Part shown: one piece after another, positions 1-10,540 of the stretch
Layout: the number at the start of each line of letters is the position of its first letter
How positions within the stretch are numbered: the first letter of the stretch is position 1
Source of the DNA: Sphingomonadales bacterium
GTDB lineage: Bacteria > Pseudomonadota > Alphaproteobacteria > Sphingomonadales > Kordiimonadaceae
Reading direction: 5' to 3'
DNA length: 61,542 nucleotides
NCBI GenBank assembly: GCA_011088215.1
Contig: JAALKD010000014.1
Location: 1 to 61,542, forward strand
Notes under the pieces: model-generated
Told to the model about the DNA's origin: nothing
The model's input: the letters and a program-made list of their open reading frames with translations, nothing else
The model's database searches: none
Program-made: the position numbers and the translations under genes

Positions 1-300
<300 letters not shown>

Positions 301-301
301 A

Positions 302-1246
302 TCAGGCCGCCTTCCCGGCAGACGATGTCAGCTGCAAAAAGATGTCCTCCAGATCGGTTTCATCAGTGGCAATATCTGTAATGGTTAGTCCGGCCTCTCG
401 CACCGCATCCAGCACACTGCCCACATTTGCATGGGCCTGACTGATCTGCACCGCCAAATGGTGCCGGTCTCGCAGAGTGGTTTTAAAGGCCGCGAGCGGC
501 GACGGTATCGCATCGAGCGAATCGCTAACGGTGATTACGATCTCTTTCTCGTCGATTCGTTTCAACAACTGCTCGGTTGGTTCACAGCAAACAACGTCAC
601 CGTGGTTGATGATGGCGATTGTATCACACAGCTGTTCAGCCTCTTCCAGATAGTGAGTGGTCAACACCACTGTGGTGCCGCGCGCATGCAATTCGCGCAC
701 ATAGTCCCACAGCAGTTGCCGAAGCTCGATGTCAACACCCGCCGTAGGCTCATCAAGTACCAACACGGGCGGGTTATGAACCAACGCCTTGGCCACGAGA
801 AGCCGGCGTTTCATGCCACCGGATAGCGAGCGCGAATAGGCATCAGCTTTATCATACAGATGCACAGCCTTCAGCAGCTCGTCCGTGCGGCGTTCGGACT
901 TTGGAACCCCATACAAACCGGCCTGCACTTCCAGCATTTCACGCGGGGTGAAAAAAGCATCAAACATCAATTCCTGCGGCACAATGCCAATATTGGCGCG
1001 GGCATTTCGTGGGTTTTGGTCGATATCAAAACCCCAAATCGATGCGCTGCCCGCGGTTTTATTGACCAGCCCGGCGAGAATATTGATTGTCGTGGATTTT
1101 CCCGCTCCGTTGGGCCCCAGCAAGCCGAACATGGAGCCACGCGGAATTGCCAGGTCAATACCACCCAGCGCCAATTTATCATCGGTGCCGCGTTGGCCTT
1201 TGTAAACCTTCTTCAGGCCTTTGATTTCAATCGCGTTTTTGCTCAC
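302..1246 (-). CDS. ABC-2 type transporter ATP-binding protein
   Basis: This is a cytoplasmic ATPase subunit of an ABC-2 type exporter (314 aa). Walker [10 protein letters not shown] is at residues 44-52, the signature LSGGMKRR at 141-148, Walker B VLVLDEP at 161-167 and the H-loop TTHY near 197. The fold is complete, with a C-terminal tail of about 80 residues typical of the drug/polysaccharide exporter group. The start is a GTG at 1246 preceded by TAAGGAT. No permease gene lies beside it in the window, so its partner must be elsewhere. It is followed after one base by nadB, and that association says little about the substrate. It is divergent from the zinc-finger gene and polA. Confidence 0.9.
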   Translation of the reverse strand: MSKNAIEIKGLKKVYKGQRGTDDKLALGGIDLAIPRGSMFGLLGPNGAGKSTTINILAGLVNKTAGSASIWGFDIDQNPRNARANIGIVPQELMFDAFFTPREMLEVQAGLYGVPKSERRTDELLKAVHLYDKADAYSRSLSGGMKRRLLVAKALVHNPPVLVLDEPTAGVDIELRQLLWDYVRELHARGTTVVLTTHYLEEAEQLCDTIAIINHGDVVCCEPTEQLLKRIDEKEIVITVSDSLDAIPSPLAAFKTTLRDRHHLAVQISQAHANVGSVLDAVREAGLTITDIATDETDLEDIFLQLTSSAGKAA

Positions 1247-1328
1247 ATAACATCCTTAGGGCAACGGGCAAATAGAGCGCGATCAGTCACAGATATCGCG
1301 CTGATGTCGCTTTATTAGGCCCTGCGGC

Positions 1329-1356
1329 TTGTACCGCCTACCGGCCATAGTATATA
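1329..1356 (+). promoter_or_regulatory. Candidate sigma-70 promoter for the zf-CHCC/polA unit
   Basis: TTGTAC at 1329-1334 and TATATA at 1351-1356 are separated by 16 bases, in the divergent gap between the ABC gene and the zinc-finger gene. Transcription would start near 1362, about 57 bases before the ATG at 1419. This is an eye-based match only. Confidence 0.4.
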
Positions 1357-1418
1357 GATCAATTAGTCGCTCGAAAGAGCCCTTTTTCTTCGATAAAATT
1401 TCCGAACGAGAGTATCCG

Positions 1419-1595
1419 ATGACAATAGATGCACCAGAGAAAATAACCGTTACCACAAAAAAAGTCGCTTGTGACGGCGACGAGGGCGCGCTCGGTCATC
1501 CGCGGGTTTATCTGACCATGGATGAAAACGATCAGGTTGAATGTCCATATTGTGATCGTCAGTATATTTTGCAAGGCGGCAAGACCGACAAATAA
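1419..1595 (+). CDS. Zinc-finger domain protein, zf-CHCC (NDUFS6-like)
   Basis: This is a 58-residue cytosolic protein of the CHCC zinc-finger family, related to the NDUFS6/13 kDa accessory subunit of respiratory complex I. The proposed metal ligands are C18, H27 (in GHPRVYL), C42 and C45 (in CPYC), the family spacing. The ATG at 1419 is chosen because the family begins shortly before the first cysteine; the frame stays open upstream to 1329 but that part looks like leader sequence. The stop is 25 bases before the polA start, so the two genes are probably co-transcribed. A role in complex I assembly or stability is inferred from the family. Confidence 0.85.
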   Translation: MTIDAPEKITVTTKKVACDGDEGALGHPRVYLTMDENDQVECPYCDRQYILQGGKTDK

Positions 1596-1620
1596 CCGCG
1601 CCTTTTTCGGAGACCATCCT

Positions 1621-4407
1621 ATGCCAACGGCACCAAGCGGGACGCCGCATCTTTATCTGATCGACGGGTCCGGCTACATCTTTCGTGCCTATCATGCCAT
1701 GGCTCACGCGCGAAAACCGCTCAGCCGCAGTGACGGCACCCCCATGGGGGCGGTTTTTGGTTTCTCCAACATGCTAATGAAGCTGTTGCAAGATCTGGAA
1801 GACGATGAGCAGCCAACCCATCTGGCGATTATATTTGACGCCAAGGGCAGAACCTTCCGCAACAACATATACGCCGACTATAAAGCCCATCGTCCACCGG
1901 CCCCGGAAGACCTGGTGCCGCAGTTTCCAATCATCCGTGATGCGGTGCGCGCATTTGGCCTGCCGTCTATTGAGATGGAAGGTTTTGAGGCTGACGACCT
2001 GATAGCGACCTACACAAGACAGGCGCGCGAACAGGGCTGGCATGTCACCATTGTCAGCTCGGACAAAGACCTGATGCAAATGGTCGATGACAAAACCGAC
2101 ATGTTCGACACTATGAAAAACGTACGCACTGATCCTGAAGGGGTTGTGGCTAAGTTCGGCGTGGAACCCGAAAAAGTGATCGAAGTGCAGGCACTGGCCG
2201 GCGACAGCGCCGACAATGTGCCAGGCGTGCCTGGCATCGGCATCAAAACCGCCGCCGAGCTGATTAATCATTACGGGGACCTGGAAACCCTGCTAGCCAG
2301 CGCCGAGGAGATCAAACAACCCAAGCGCCGCGAAAAACTGATCGAAAATGCAGACCTTGCACGGATTAGCCGCGAATTGGTGACCCTGGACCAACATGTG
2401 GATGTGGAGCATGCCATTGATGGGTTCCAGCTAACCGCGCCCGAGGCCGAACCGCTGATTGCTTTTTTTGAAGCGCAGGAGTTTCGCTCGCTGAAAGTGA
2501 AGGCAGCGCATGCTTGGGGCAAGGACTTGCCGCCGGACCCGGTAAGTGATGCGGTAGAGTTGGTCGAAAAAGAGTACGTCTGCATAACCGACCAAGCGGC
2601 GCTAGACCAGTGGATTAAACGCTCCTATGCCGCCGGCATCATTGCCGTCGACACCGAAACCACGGGGCTGGATGCAACCGCCGCTGACTTGGTGGGCATT
2701 TCCATTGCAACAGCACCGGGCAAAGCCTGTTACATTCCGGTTGGCCACGGCGGGGCAGGCGGCGACCTGCTGTCAGAAAAACCAGACCAGCTGGACAAGG
2801 CGCTTGTGCTGGATGCGCTTACGCCCCTGTTTGAAGACCCAAGCATTTTAAAAGTTGGCCAGAACCTGAAATATGACCTGTCGATACTTGCGCGCCAGGG
2901 CCTGAATGTGACGCCGTTTGATGACACCATGCTGATGTCCTACGCGCTGGATGCAGGTATGCACAACCACGGCATGGACGAGCTGTCGGGCATCCATCTG
3001 GATATTTCGCCGATCCCGTTCAAAGAGATTGCTGGCACCGGCAAGAACCAGATCACTTTTGATCAAGTGCCGCTGGACAAAGCCACAGAATATGCCGCTG
3101 AAGACGCCGACATTACCCTACGGTTGCATATGTTGCTTAAGCCACGTTTGGCAGCGGAAAAGGTCACTACGGTGTATGAAACACTAGAGCGCCCACTGGT
3201 GCCGGTGCTATCCAGGATGGAGCGCGAAGGCATCAAAGTTGATGTGGGTGTATTGACCAAGCTTTCCAACGAATTTGCAGAGGGTATCAGCCGGCTGGAC
3301 GGCGAAATTCAAGAATTGGCTGGCAGGCCGTTCAATGTCAATTCACCGAAGCAGCTCGGTGAGATACTCTTTGACGACATGGCCCTGCCGGGCGGCAAAA
3401 AATCGTCGAAAACCGGCGCATGGCAAACCAATGTGGATGTGCTGGAACGGCTCGCGGGCGAAGGTCATACCATGCCGCAAAAGGTGATGGAATATCGCCA
3501 ATTTTCAAAACTGAAAAGCACCTATACCGATGCGCTGGTAGCGCAGGTTAACCCAAGCACAGGCCGGGTACACACCAGTTTTCATATGGCGTCCACCACA
3601 ACCGGGCGGCTGTCGTCTAACGACCCCAATTTGCAGAATATCCCGATTCGTACAGCCGAGGGCCGTAAAATTCGCCGCGCTTTTGTGCCCGAAGACGGCA
3701 ATATTCTAATTGCAGCAGACTATAGCCAGATCGAGCTTCGGATATTGGCGCATATTGCTGACATCAGCGCACTGAAAGATGCTTTTGCCGCTGGCACGGA
3801 CATTCACGCCATGACAGCCTCCGAAGTGTTCGGTGTACCCATCGACGGCATGGACCCGATGGTGCGCCGACAAGCCAAGGCCATCAACTTTGGCATCATA
3901 TACGGCATTTCGGCATTTGGCCTGGCGCGCCAGCTGGACATTGGCCGCAAGGAAGCCCAAGGTTATATTGATGCCTATTTCGAGAAATTCCCCGGCATTC
4001 GCGCCTATATGGACAAGACCATCGAGTTCGGTAAAGAAAATGGTTATGTGGAAACCTTGTTCAATCGCAAATGCCGCATTCGCGCCCTGACCGAGAAAAA
4101 CCCCATGCACCGCGGCTTCGGTGAACGAGCGGCGATTAATGCGCCGATCCAGGGAACTGCCGCCGACGTTATTCGCCGCGCGATGATCCGCATGCCAGCT
4201 GCACTGATTGAAAATGATTTATCAGAGGTTCGCATGTTGTTGCAGGTGCACGATGAGTTGGTTTTTGAATGCCCTATCGGCATGGAAGAACGCGCTGTTC
4301 CTGTCATTCGCAGCGTGATGGCCGAGGCTTGCACCCCAGCGCTTGAGCTAAGCGTGCCTCTGGTGGTCGACTGCGGAATCGGTCAGGATTGGGATGAAGC
4401 CCACTGA
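1621..4407 (+). CDS. polA: DNA polymerase I
   Basis: This is a full-length DNA polymerase I (928 aa) for Okazaki-fragment maturation and repair synthesis. The N-terminal ~300 residues are the 5'-3' exonuclease (LIDGSGYIFRAYHA at the start, then GVPGIGIKTA). The 3'-5' proofreading domain keeps its acidic residues D344 and E346 in VDTETTG. The polymerase motifs are A (AADYSQIELR, ~698), B (RRQAKAINFGIIYG, ~750) and C (VHDELVFE, ~876). The ATG at 1621 follows CGGAGACC and fits the family start; the frame extends upstream into the zinc-finger gene. The last 25 bases overlap the 3' end of the convergent BLUF gene. Confidence 0.97.
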   Translation: MPTAPSGTPHLYLIDGSGYIFRAYHAMAHARKPLSRSDGTPMGAVFGFSNMLMKLLQDLEDDEQPTHLAIIFDAKGRTFRNNIYADYKAHRPPAPEDLVPQFPIIRDAVRAFGLPSIEMEGFEADDLIATYTRQAREQGWHVTIVSSDKDLMQMVDDKTDMFDTMKNVRTDPEGVVAKFGVEPEKVIEVQALAGDSADNVPGVPGIGIKTAAELINHYGDLETLLASAEEIKQPKRREKLIENADLARISRELVTLDQHVDVEHAIDGFQLTAPEAEPLIAFFEAQEFRSLKVKAAHAWGKDLPPDPVSDAVELVEKEYVCITDQAALDQWIKRSYAAGIIAVDTETTGLDATAADLVGISIATAPGKACYIPVGHGGAGGDLLSEKPDQLDKALVLDALTPLFEDPSILKVGQNLKYDLSILARQGLNVTPFDDTMLMSYALDAGMHNHGMDELSGIHLDISPIPFKEIAGTGKNQITFDQVPLDKATEYAAEDADITLRLHMLLKPRLAAEKVTTVYETLERPLVPVLSRMEREGIKVDVGVLTKLSNEFAEGISRLDGEIQELAGRPFNVNSPKQLGEILFDDMALPGGKKSSKTGAWQTNVDVLERLAGEGHTMPQKVMEYRQFSKLKSTYTDALVAQVNPSTGRVHTSFHMASTTTGRLSSNDPNLQNIPIRTAEGRKIRRAFVPEDGNILIAADYSQIELRILAHIADISALKDAFAAGTDIHAMTASEVFGVPIDGMDPMVRRQAKAINFGIIYGISAFGLARQLDIGRKEAQGYIDAYFEKFPGIRAYMDKTIEFGKENGYVETLFNRKCRIRALTEKNPMHRGFGERAAINAPIQGTAADVIRRAMIRMPAALIENDLSEVRMLLQVHDELVFECPIGMEERAVPVIRSVMAEACTPALELSVPLVVDCGIGQDWDEAH

Positions 4408-4841
4408 GCCTTCAGCTCGCCAAGGACATTGACAAATATGGGCGTTAGAGATTTTATCGAGTGTTGCTGAGGGATAGTATCGAGCAATTTTTTTACCGTA
4501 TTGTCCCATCCGATCTGGCTGTGCAATTCATCAGCGGCAAGGCCTTCTACCATTTGGTAGGCCATCGACCAGGACGGAAACTGACGATGGTCGATCGACC
4601 CGCGCGCCAGAGCAATAACGGCGCTATGCCGGTTATCAGCAATAATACGATTCATCATGTAATCAAGCTTTTCAGACTGGCCTTCAAGAAGTTGAACGAA
4701 AAGGCTACCTGTGAAAATGAGCGCACCCGTTAATTCGTGCGACGGATTATCACGTTCCGCCGCCGCCAGTATATTCTCAACGTCCTGACTGTCGATCTCT
4801 GGATTCGCAGCACTAACATAGACCAAAGCTTCAAGCATCAT
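4383..4841 (-). CDS. BLUF-domain blue-light sensor protein
   Basis: This is a short (152 aa) single-domain BLUF protein, a blue-light receptor that binds FAD. The hallmark residues are present: Y8 (LVYVS), N32 (RDNPSHELTGAL), Q50 (FVQLLEG), the DNRHSAV segment (~69-75), and W91/M93 (WSM). About 55 residues follow the BLUF core with no recognisable output domain, so it probably signals by protein-protein contact. The gene converges on polA and the two coding ends overlap by 25 bases. No obvious partner (EAL, GGDEF or MerR-like regulator) adjoins it. The start could be either of two consecutive ATG codons. Confidence 0.88.
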   Translation of the reverse strand: MMLEALVYVSAANPEIDSQDVENILAAAERDNPSHELTGALIFTGSLFVQLLEGQSEKLDYMMNRIIADNRHSAVIALARGSIDHRQFPSWSMAYQMVEGLAADELHSQIGWDNTVKKLLDTIPQQHSIKSLTPIFVNVLGELKAQWASSQS

Positions 4842-4944
4842 ATACCCCTAGGGAACATGTATCGCCCTCAATTGCAGGCGCGTACAGTCTTGCCTCTTCC
4901 CCAAGAAGTGCTTTGTTGTAACAGAGTTTACGGCGCAACCATTA

Positions 4945-4972
4945 AAAAAGGGTGACCAAAGCCACCCTTTTT
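4945..4972 (-). terminator. Rho-independent terminator of the first TonB receptor
   Basis: A perfect 10-bp stem (4945-4954 with 4963-4972) encloses an 8-base loop. Read on the minus strand the stem runs into a T tract just after the receptor stop at 4995. The + strand also ends in T's, so it may work both ways and terminate readthrough from the polA side. Confidence 0.85.
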
Positions 4973-4994
4973 ATTTCGCTAATTTTAAGCTGTC

Positions 4995-7526
4995 TTAGAA
5001 ATCGTAGCTCAGAGACACACCCCATAGACGCGGTGCATTCGCATAACCGTTAAAGGTTCCGGCCTGAATAACACCAGGGAACGCGCTGAGGAAATACTCA
5101 TCGTTGAAGATGTTGCGGGCAAATACCGATACGCCCACGCCGTTTTCAAAGGTGATCCCTGCACTGGCGTTAAACTGGTTAACCTCGCGATTGATACCTG
5201 GAATATTATCCACAACCTGCACATCACTTTCATAGAGCCAGTCTGCACGAATATAACCAAACGCACCATTGTCAAACTGATGGTCATAAGTTGCGGATGT
5301 TGTAATACTTAACTCATGAATACCAGCAGGTTTCGTGCCTGATAAATCGCCGCCAGGGCCATTAACAAACGAGTCAAACAGAGGGTCTAGATAGGTTCCA
5401 GCAAAGGTCAGTGTCAACGAGTTTACTGGAGACCAAGTTGCGTCAAGTTCGAAGCCCTTGGTTGATTGCTTACCAGCATTCACTAGCGAGAAGCCTGTAC
5501 CAGTAAAGATGTTTGACTGGAAACCTTCAAGCGTCTGGTCAAAGATTGCGATATTGATTGCACCGCGATCATAACGCGCTTTCAAGCCAATTTCATAAAC
5601 CGTCGCTTCTTCCGGGCCCGCAAAACGAGTCCCGAAATCTTGGTTTACTTGCAGAAGGCCTGCGGCACCAAGAGCTGCGGCATCACCAGCTGCAGGTCGA
5701 GAATCGCGTGAAAGATTCCAAGACGTTGCCTTGTAACCGGTTGCCGCACTGAAATAGACATTCACATTGTCTGTCATTTCATAGGACAGACGTGCAGTCC
5801 AAGTCAGTTTATCATCAGAAGAACGACCGGATTCGACCGAATTCGGGAACGCCACGAACTGGGGCTGGAATTGAAGCGGGCTAAAACCAGCAACAATAGG
5901 AGCGATCGCCGCATTAAGTGCAGCCGTCGTTCCAGGTGCACCCGCTTCAACGGCAGCAATATTACCCGGCGTAGGCGCTAAACCAGTTGAGCCAAAGAAT
6001 GCTGCACCGAAGAAGTTGTCCTGCAAACTGGCAGACGAGAATGTATCTCCGTTGACGGTGCTTCCGGTAACTGTTTTCTTGTCATTGGTATAGTTCAGTC
6101 CACCAGTGAAGGTCGTGCGGTCATTGATATGAATATCAACCGTCGCAAATAATGAATAGGCCTCGTTGTCCTGGGTGAAAGTTTCCCGAGTTACCGTGTC
6201 GGCCCCGAATGCTGACCCGATTGGAATGCCGAGAATCTGTTCTATCGTCGCCGTACCAAAGCCAGGGAACGGCGCGTCAAAGAAGAATGGGCTTGCACCT
6301 TGGGTTGCGAGCAAGCTTACGTATGGGCGTGCCGCCGTTCCGTACTCAAGGCCCTGCACCTGCGTAATGTCTTCCTTGAAGTAATAACCGCCAATCATCC
6401 AATCCACATCATTTTCACCGGTTGACGTCAGGCGAATTTCCTGCGTGTAGGTGTCGATGTTTGCTTCATTGAACGCACTATCAAGGATTTCAGCACCAGT
6501 ATAATCTGGCTCAGTGTCGTTGAGCGCATCATTGCTGCGGTAGGACGAAATCGAGGTCAGAGACCAAGTATCAAAATCAATGTCGGCCTGCAAAGAAATG
6601 CCGCCGTCTTCAATTTGGTTGATTGGAATTTCATTGACAGGAGACGTGTAAGAGAACGGGTTAGCGTCATCCAGAACAAATCCGCCCAGTGCCTGAATAA
6701 TACCGGCGGTTGGTCCGTTAACAATATTAGTTACGGCACAACAAATTTCATCAATTTCGCTATAATCTGCGATCAGGCGGAAAGTGACGCTGTCGGTAGG
6801 CTCCCACAGGGCCTGTGTGCGCACGTTAAAGCGATCACGGTCATTCAAGTCCGGAACACCGGGATCCAAAGCTTCAGTATAACCGTCGCGTTTGTTCCAG
6901 CTACCAGATAGGCTCATCGCAAAAGTATCTGACAGGCCGCCAGTAACATATGCCTTCACTAATTTCTGGTCATAGTTACCGTATTGAACTTCCACCCGGC
7001 CTTCTGCATCATAAGACGGTGCAGCAGTTACGACGCTGATCACGCCAGCAGAAGCGTTTTTACCAAACAGGGTACTTTGCGGACCGCGTAGAACCTCTAC
7101 GCGTTGCAGACGTGGCAGGTCACCAATGGCTGCGGCTGAGCGCGAGCGATAAACACCGTCGATAAACACACCAACCGATGGCTCGATGCCTGCGTTGTTG
7201 GCGCCGTTACCGAAACCCCGGATCACAAAGTTTGTGTTCGACGAAGTTTGCAGCGTGGTCACCCGAAGGGACGGCACAACGGACTGCAAATCAGAAATAT
7301 CAAGCACGCGGGCTTTTTCAATTGTGTCTGCACCGGTAACAGAAACCGCAATCGGCGTTGACTGCAGTGTCTGCGGTCGCTTGGACGCGGTTACGATAAT
7401 CTCTTCAAGGGCAAAACCACTATCGTCGTCTTGCTGTGCCTGTACACCAGCACCAAGTAAAGTGGCGGTCGCAGCGACAGATGTTAATAGGGTTTTACGC
7501 AACGGGCGTTGCAAAATAGATGTCAT
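4995..7526 (-). CDS. TonB-dependent outer-membrane receptor
   Basis: This is an outer-membrane beta-barrel transporter of 843 residues, energised by TonB. A signal peptide spans residues 1-30 (ending GAGVQA), followed by the TonB-box-like EEIIVTASKR (41-50), a plug domain (DISDLQSVVPSLRV, then FVIRGFGNG) and a C-terminal barrel ending in LSYDF, the expected terminal phenylalanine for BAM recognition. The ATG at 7526 follows a GGGGGGA Shine-Dalgarno run; upstream in-frame codons are leader. The substrate is not evident from sequence; the style resembles receptors of sphingomonads and Kordiimonadales. It is likely a single-gene transcript because it is flanked by a terminator on each side. Confidence 0.95.
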   Translation of the reverse strand: MTSILQRPLRKTLLTSVAATATLLGAGVQAQQDDDSGFALEEIIVTASKRPQTLQSTPIAVSVTGADTIEKARVLDISDLQSVVPSLRVTTLQTSSNTNFVIRGFGNGANNAGIEPSVGVFIDGVYRSRSAAAIGDLPRLQRVEVLRGPQSTLFGKNASAGVISVVTAAPSYDAEGRVEVQYGNYDQKLVKAYVTGGLSDTFAMSLSGSWNKRDGYTEALDPGVPDLNDRDRFNVRTQALWEPTDSVTFRLIADYSEIDEICCAVTNIVNGPTAGIIQALGGFVLDDANPFSYTSPVNEIPINQIEDGGISLQADIDFDTWSLTSISSYRSNDALNDTEPDYTGAEILDSAFNEANIDTYTQEIRLTSTGENDVDWMIGGYYFKEDITQVQGLEYGTAARPYVSLLATQGASPFFFDAPFPGFGTATIEQILGIPIGSAFGADTVTRETFTQDNEAYSLFATVDIHINDRTTFTGGLNYTNDKKTVTGSTVNGDTFSSASLQDNFFGAAFFGSTGLAPTPGNIAAVEAGAPGTTAALNAAIAPIVAGFSPLQFQPQFVAFPNSVESGRSSDDKLTWTARLSYEMTDNVNVYFSAATGYKATSWNLSRDSRPAAGDAAALGAAGLLQVNQDFGTRFAGPEEATVYEIGLKARYDRGAINIAIFDQTLEGFQSNIFTGTGFSLVNAGKQSTKGFELDATWSPVNSLTLTFAGTYLDPLFDSFVNGPGGDLSGTKPAGIHELSITTSATYDHQFDNGAFGYIRADWLYESDVQVVDNIPGINREVNQFNASAGITFENGVGVSVFARNIFNDEYFLSAFPGVIQAGTFNGYANAPRLWGVSLSYDF

Positions 7527-7797
7527 CAAGTCCCCCCAGACTTTTATTGATAAAGACATAACGCCGTGTTTTCCCTGCCCCGGAGGAGACCCGACCACCC
7601 TTTTTTATGGGTAACCAGATACCGATACAGATAGACATCAGACGTCCGTTTTAAGCACTTCCATTAATATCTTCACTCGGGATTATGAAAACGTCAAGTT
7701 CTTAATGCGCTTGCAGAGGCATCGTTTTGCCGGAGTGTCGCATGGAAACAACACTTGGTTTGGGGCGGTTTCCTGTACTTTTTGGACGAATGCCATA

Positions 7798-7826
7798 AAA
7801 AAGGGGCGGCAAAACCACCCCTTTTT
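7798..7826 (-). terminator. Rho-independent terminator of the second TonB receptor
   Basis: A 12-bp stem (7798-7809 with 7815-7826, one G-U pair on the minus strand) with a 5-base loop ends in a T tract on the minus strand, about 24 bases after the receptor stop. The + strand also ends in five T's. Confidence 0.85.
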
Positions 7827-7849
7827 CGTCATATTTTAACCGGCTTAAC

Positions 7850-10540
7850 CTAGAAGCGAGTTTGGATCCGTGCGTAAACCATACGGCCACGTGGATCGTG
7901 GGTCCGCGATTCGAAACCACCGTTTGTCGCAACGACTGGTGGGCGTTTATCGAATGCATTGATCACACCAAACTGAATGTTGGAACCATCAGCACCATCC
8001 AAAAGGCCACCAAGGTTCAGCGTGTACTGGGCATCAACAGTGGTATGGCTATCAATTTCACCATTAGTTACACCAGCGATAACCTGATCATCATTCAAAC
8101 CACCAATATGGCGCACATAGAAACGCGCATCGTGTGTGTCATTGCCGAAAGCAATACCCGCATTCCAGCGCCATTCTGGTGTCGGGCCACCAAAGTTGCT
8201 GAAGTTCCGGTTACCGGCGCCCTCAATTGCACCGGCTTGCGGGTCTTCGATGTCATAGTTCAACACATAGGTACCTTCAAAGAAAGGCATCACAGAACCA
8301 TAGTCGGTCTCAAAGGTTTGACGAACGCTGAAGTCGAAACCGTCCGTAGTGACCGACGATGCATTCACAAAGTCAGCAAGCACAATCAGGATAGTACCGT
8401 TTGGCAAACCACCTGCACGAATTACATTCGGGCCGTTCGGGTCAGCATTAATCACCGCCTGGAAGTTTTCCTGAATGATCACATCGGTGAAATCATAGTG
8501 CCAATAGTCCAGGTCAACTTCAAAACCACCGGACTGATATGACAGACCGAAGTTCAAAGCCTCACCTTGCTCAGGCACCAGGTTACGGCCAGAAGCATCC
8601 GGCGTACGAACGGCAGCAAAGGCTGTTCCACCAGTTACCGGGTCACTAACCTGATTGAGCGATGTGTTCTGGCCAAATTCCTGGAACACACTTGGTGCAC
8701 GGAAGCTGGTAGAATAGCTACCGCGAACCGAAAGCTCATCAGTTGGACGCCACAAGAGCGACACCTTCGGATCAAAAGTATCGCCGATGTTTCCACCGTA
8801 ATCCTCAAAGCGGGCAGCGACCGACAGGTCCAATGTGTCAGACAGCGGCACAAAGGCTTCAGCAAACAAGGCGTATGCCGTCCGGCTATCAGCAAAGTCC
8901 TGACCGCCGATCAAGAAAGCAAAGCCGTCCGCATTGGATGTATCGTCAAGATCAACGCCGAAAGACTCGTCGCGGTACTGGAAACCAACAGCGAGGCCAA
9001 TATCGCCAGCCGCAGTAGAGCCAACTGTACCGGAAACAACAGCGTCTATCACGGACAGCTCGGAAGAGTTGTCCAGCACTTGTGTGCCGATGATGCTATC
9101 AAGAACATTCTGGCTGTTCGGCAGAACGCTGAAGCTTGTTGCAAACGGATTGTAATATTCACAAGCACCAACACCAGCAGTTCCTGTTGCCGGATCGCAT
9201 GCCGCGCCGCCAAAACCGTTCAAAGCTTGCTGGAAGTTAGCTGTAATTGTGTCCTCGGTTTGAACCAACGAGTCTGCTTCTGCACGAGTGAAAGCAAGAT
9301 CATATGACCAGTCATCCATGATGGTGCCGGTCAGGCTTGCGCTGATGCGCCAGGTTTCACGGTCCTGGCTGGCAGGCGATACGCTGCCGCCGTTACCAAT
9401 GGCGCGGCCAAAGAACAATATCGGACCCAAAGCAGCCGGGAAAACATTGCCTGGATGGTCCGCAGGCACCACCGCGTTACCCAATTGCAAGAATGGGAAG
9501 GTCGGCGAGTTACCGCGAACCACCGACTGATCGGCATAAGAACCCTCAAGCCGAAGTTCATGGTCACCGCCCAACTGCTGGGTAATGACGCCGAAGGCCT
9601 GAACGCGTTCTTCTTCAGGTACCAAGTTAAAGAACTCGCCGAAATCAAAGCGGCAGAAACCCGCTGTGAAAGGAAGGGGGCCCAATAACGGTTGCAGGTC
9701 AGTACGCTCCAGCGGATTGCCACCCTGATCGGCACAACCTGTCGGATCAATTACGGGAAGCGCGCCAAACAAAAAGAACGCACCCGGATTACCCAGCGCC
9801 GATGTATCGTCAATCGGTTGGCTCAAGCGACGTTCGGCCGTGGTCAGCGCGGTGCGGTCATAGTAGCTTGCCGCGACAACAATGTTGGTTGTGTCACTGG
9901 CCCAACCAAACTTGCCTTCAAACAGAGTGTCCGCCTGACTGCCCTGATCAGTCAATGTCTGGTATTTGGCAGAAACTTCAAAACCCTCGAAAGTGTCATC
10001 GGTAATGAAGTTAACCACACCAGCGACGGCGTCGGTACCATAAATCGCGGCGGCACCGTCTTTTACAATCTCGATGCGCTGAACGGCAATCTGCGGCACC
10101 AGCGAGCTAGTATCAACAAAGGCGATACCGTCGTTTGTAGTATTAGCTGACACCACTTGGCGGCGGCCATTCATCAATACCAAGGTGGACGAAACGCCGA
10201 GGCCGCGAAGGTTAAAGTTCGAAGTACCTGTGGTTGACCCTTGCGTAAACGCATCGGGGTTGTTTTGCGCACCGTTGTTGATGGTCAGTGTCTGCACTAA
10301 ATCAGCAACATTGCTGGCACCGATCTGGCTAAGGTTGTCTGAGCCAATAACCGCGATGGGCGAAGGACTGCTGGATTGGGTTTTACCTTTAATATAGCTG
10401 CCGGTAACGACAACTTCTTCAATTTCCGTGTCTGCGGCGTCCTGCGCACTAGCGGTCGCGCTGGCAAACATAGTCAGGCAACCGGCTGTTAGTGCCGTGG
10501 CCCGATAAAAACTATTCTGGCACATGAATCTGTGGCGCAT
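7850..10540 (-). CDS. TonB-dependent outer-membrane receptor, second copy
   Basis: This is an 896-residue outer-membrane receptor. The signal peptide covers residues 1-32 (ending ATASA), followed by a TonB-box-like EEVVVTGSYIKG (~41-52), a plug with LVQTLTINNGA, a conserved NLRGLGVSSTLVLMNGRRQV segment (~95-115), and a barrel ending ARIQTRF. The plug style (RGLG...LVLMNGRR) differs from the first receptor, so this is not a recent duplicate. The ATG at 10540 follows GGAGAGAACC. Its substrate cannot be told from the sequence; this subgroup often takes up peptides or oligosaccharides in marine proteobacteria, which is inference only. Confidence 0.95.
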   Translation of the reverse strand: MRHRFMCQNSFYRATALTAGCLTMFASATASAQDAADTEIEEVVVTGSYIKGKTQSSSPSPIAVIGSDNLSQIGASNVADLVQTLTINNGAQNNPDAFTQGSTTGTSNFNLRGLGVSSTLVLMNGRRQVVSANTTNDGIAFVDTSSLVPQIAVQRIEIVKDGAAAIYGTDAVAGVVNFITDDTFEGFEVSAKYQTLTDQGSQADTLFEGKFGWASDTTNIVVAASYYDRTALTTAERRLSQPIDDTSALGNPGAFFLFGALPVIDPTGCADQGGNPLERTDLQPLLGPLPFTAGFCRFDFGEFFNLVPEEERVQAFGVITQQLGGDHELRLEGSYADQSVVRGNSPTFPFLQLGNAVVPADHPGNVFPAALGPILFFGRAIGNGGSVSPASQDRETWRISASLTGTIMDDWSYDLAFTRAEADSLVQTEDTITANFQQALNGFGGAACDPATGTAGVGACEYYNPFATSFSVLPNSQNVLDSIIGTQVLDNSSELSVIDAVVSGTVGSTAAGDIGLAVGFQYRDESFGVDLDDTSNADGFAFLIGGQDFADSRTAYALFAEAFVPLSDTLDLSVAARFEDYGGNIGDTFDPKVSLLWRPTDELSVRGSYSTSFRAPSVFQEFGQNTSLNQVSDPVTGGTAFAAVRTPDASGRNLVPEQGEALNFGLSYQSGGFEVDLDYWHYDFTDVIIQENFQAVINADPNGPNVIRAGGLPNGTILIVLADFVNASSVTTDGFDFSVRQTFETDYGSVMPFFEGTYVLNYDIEDPQAGAIEGAGNRNFSNFGGPTPEWRWNAGIAFGNDTHDARFYVRHIGGLNDDQVIAGVTNGEIDSHTTVDAQYTLNLGGLLDGADGSNIQFGVINAFDKRPPVVATNGGFESRTHDPRGRMVYARIQTRF

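Noticed and set aside
7862..8542. 226-codon plus-strand open frame opposite the second TonB receptor
   Set aside because: It is antisense to a clear receptor gene, has no family resemblance or ribosome site, and reflects codon bias of the real gene.
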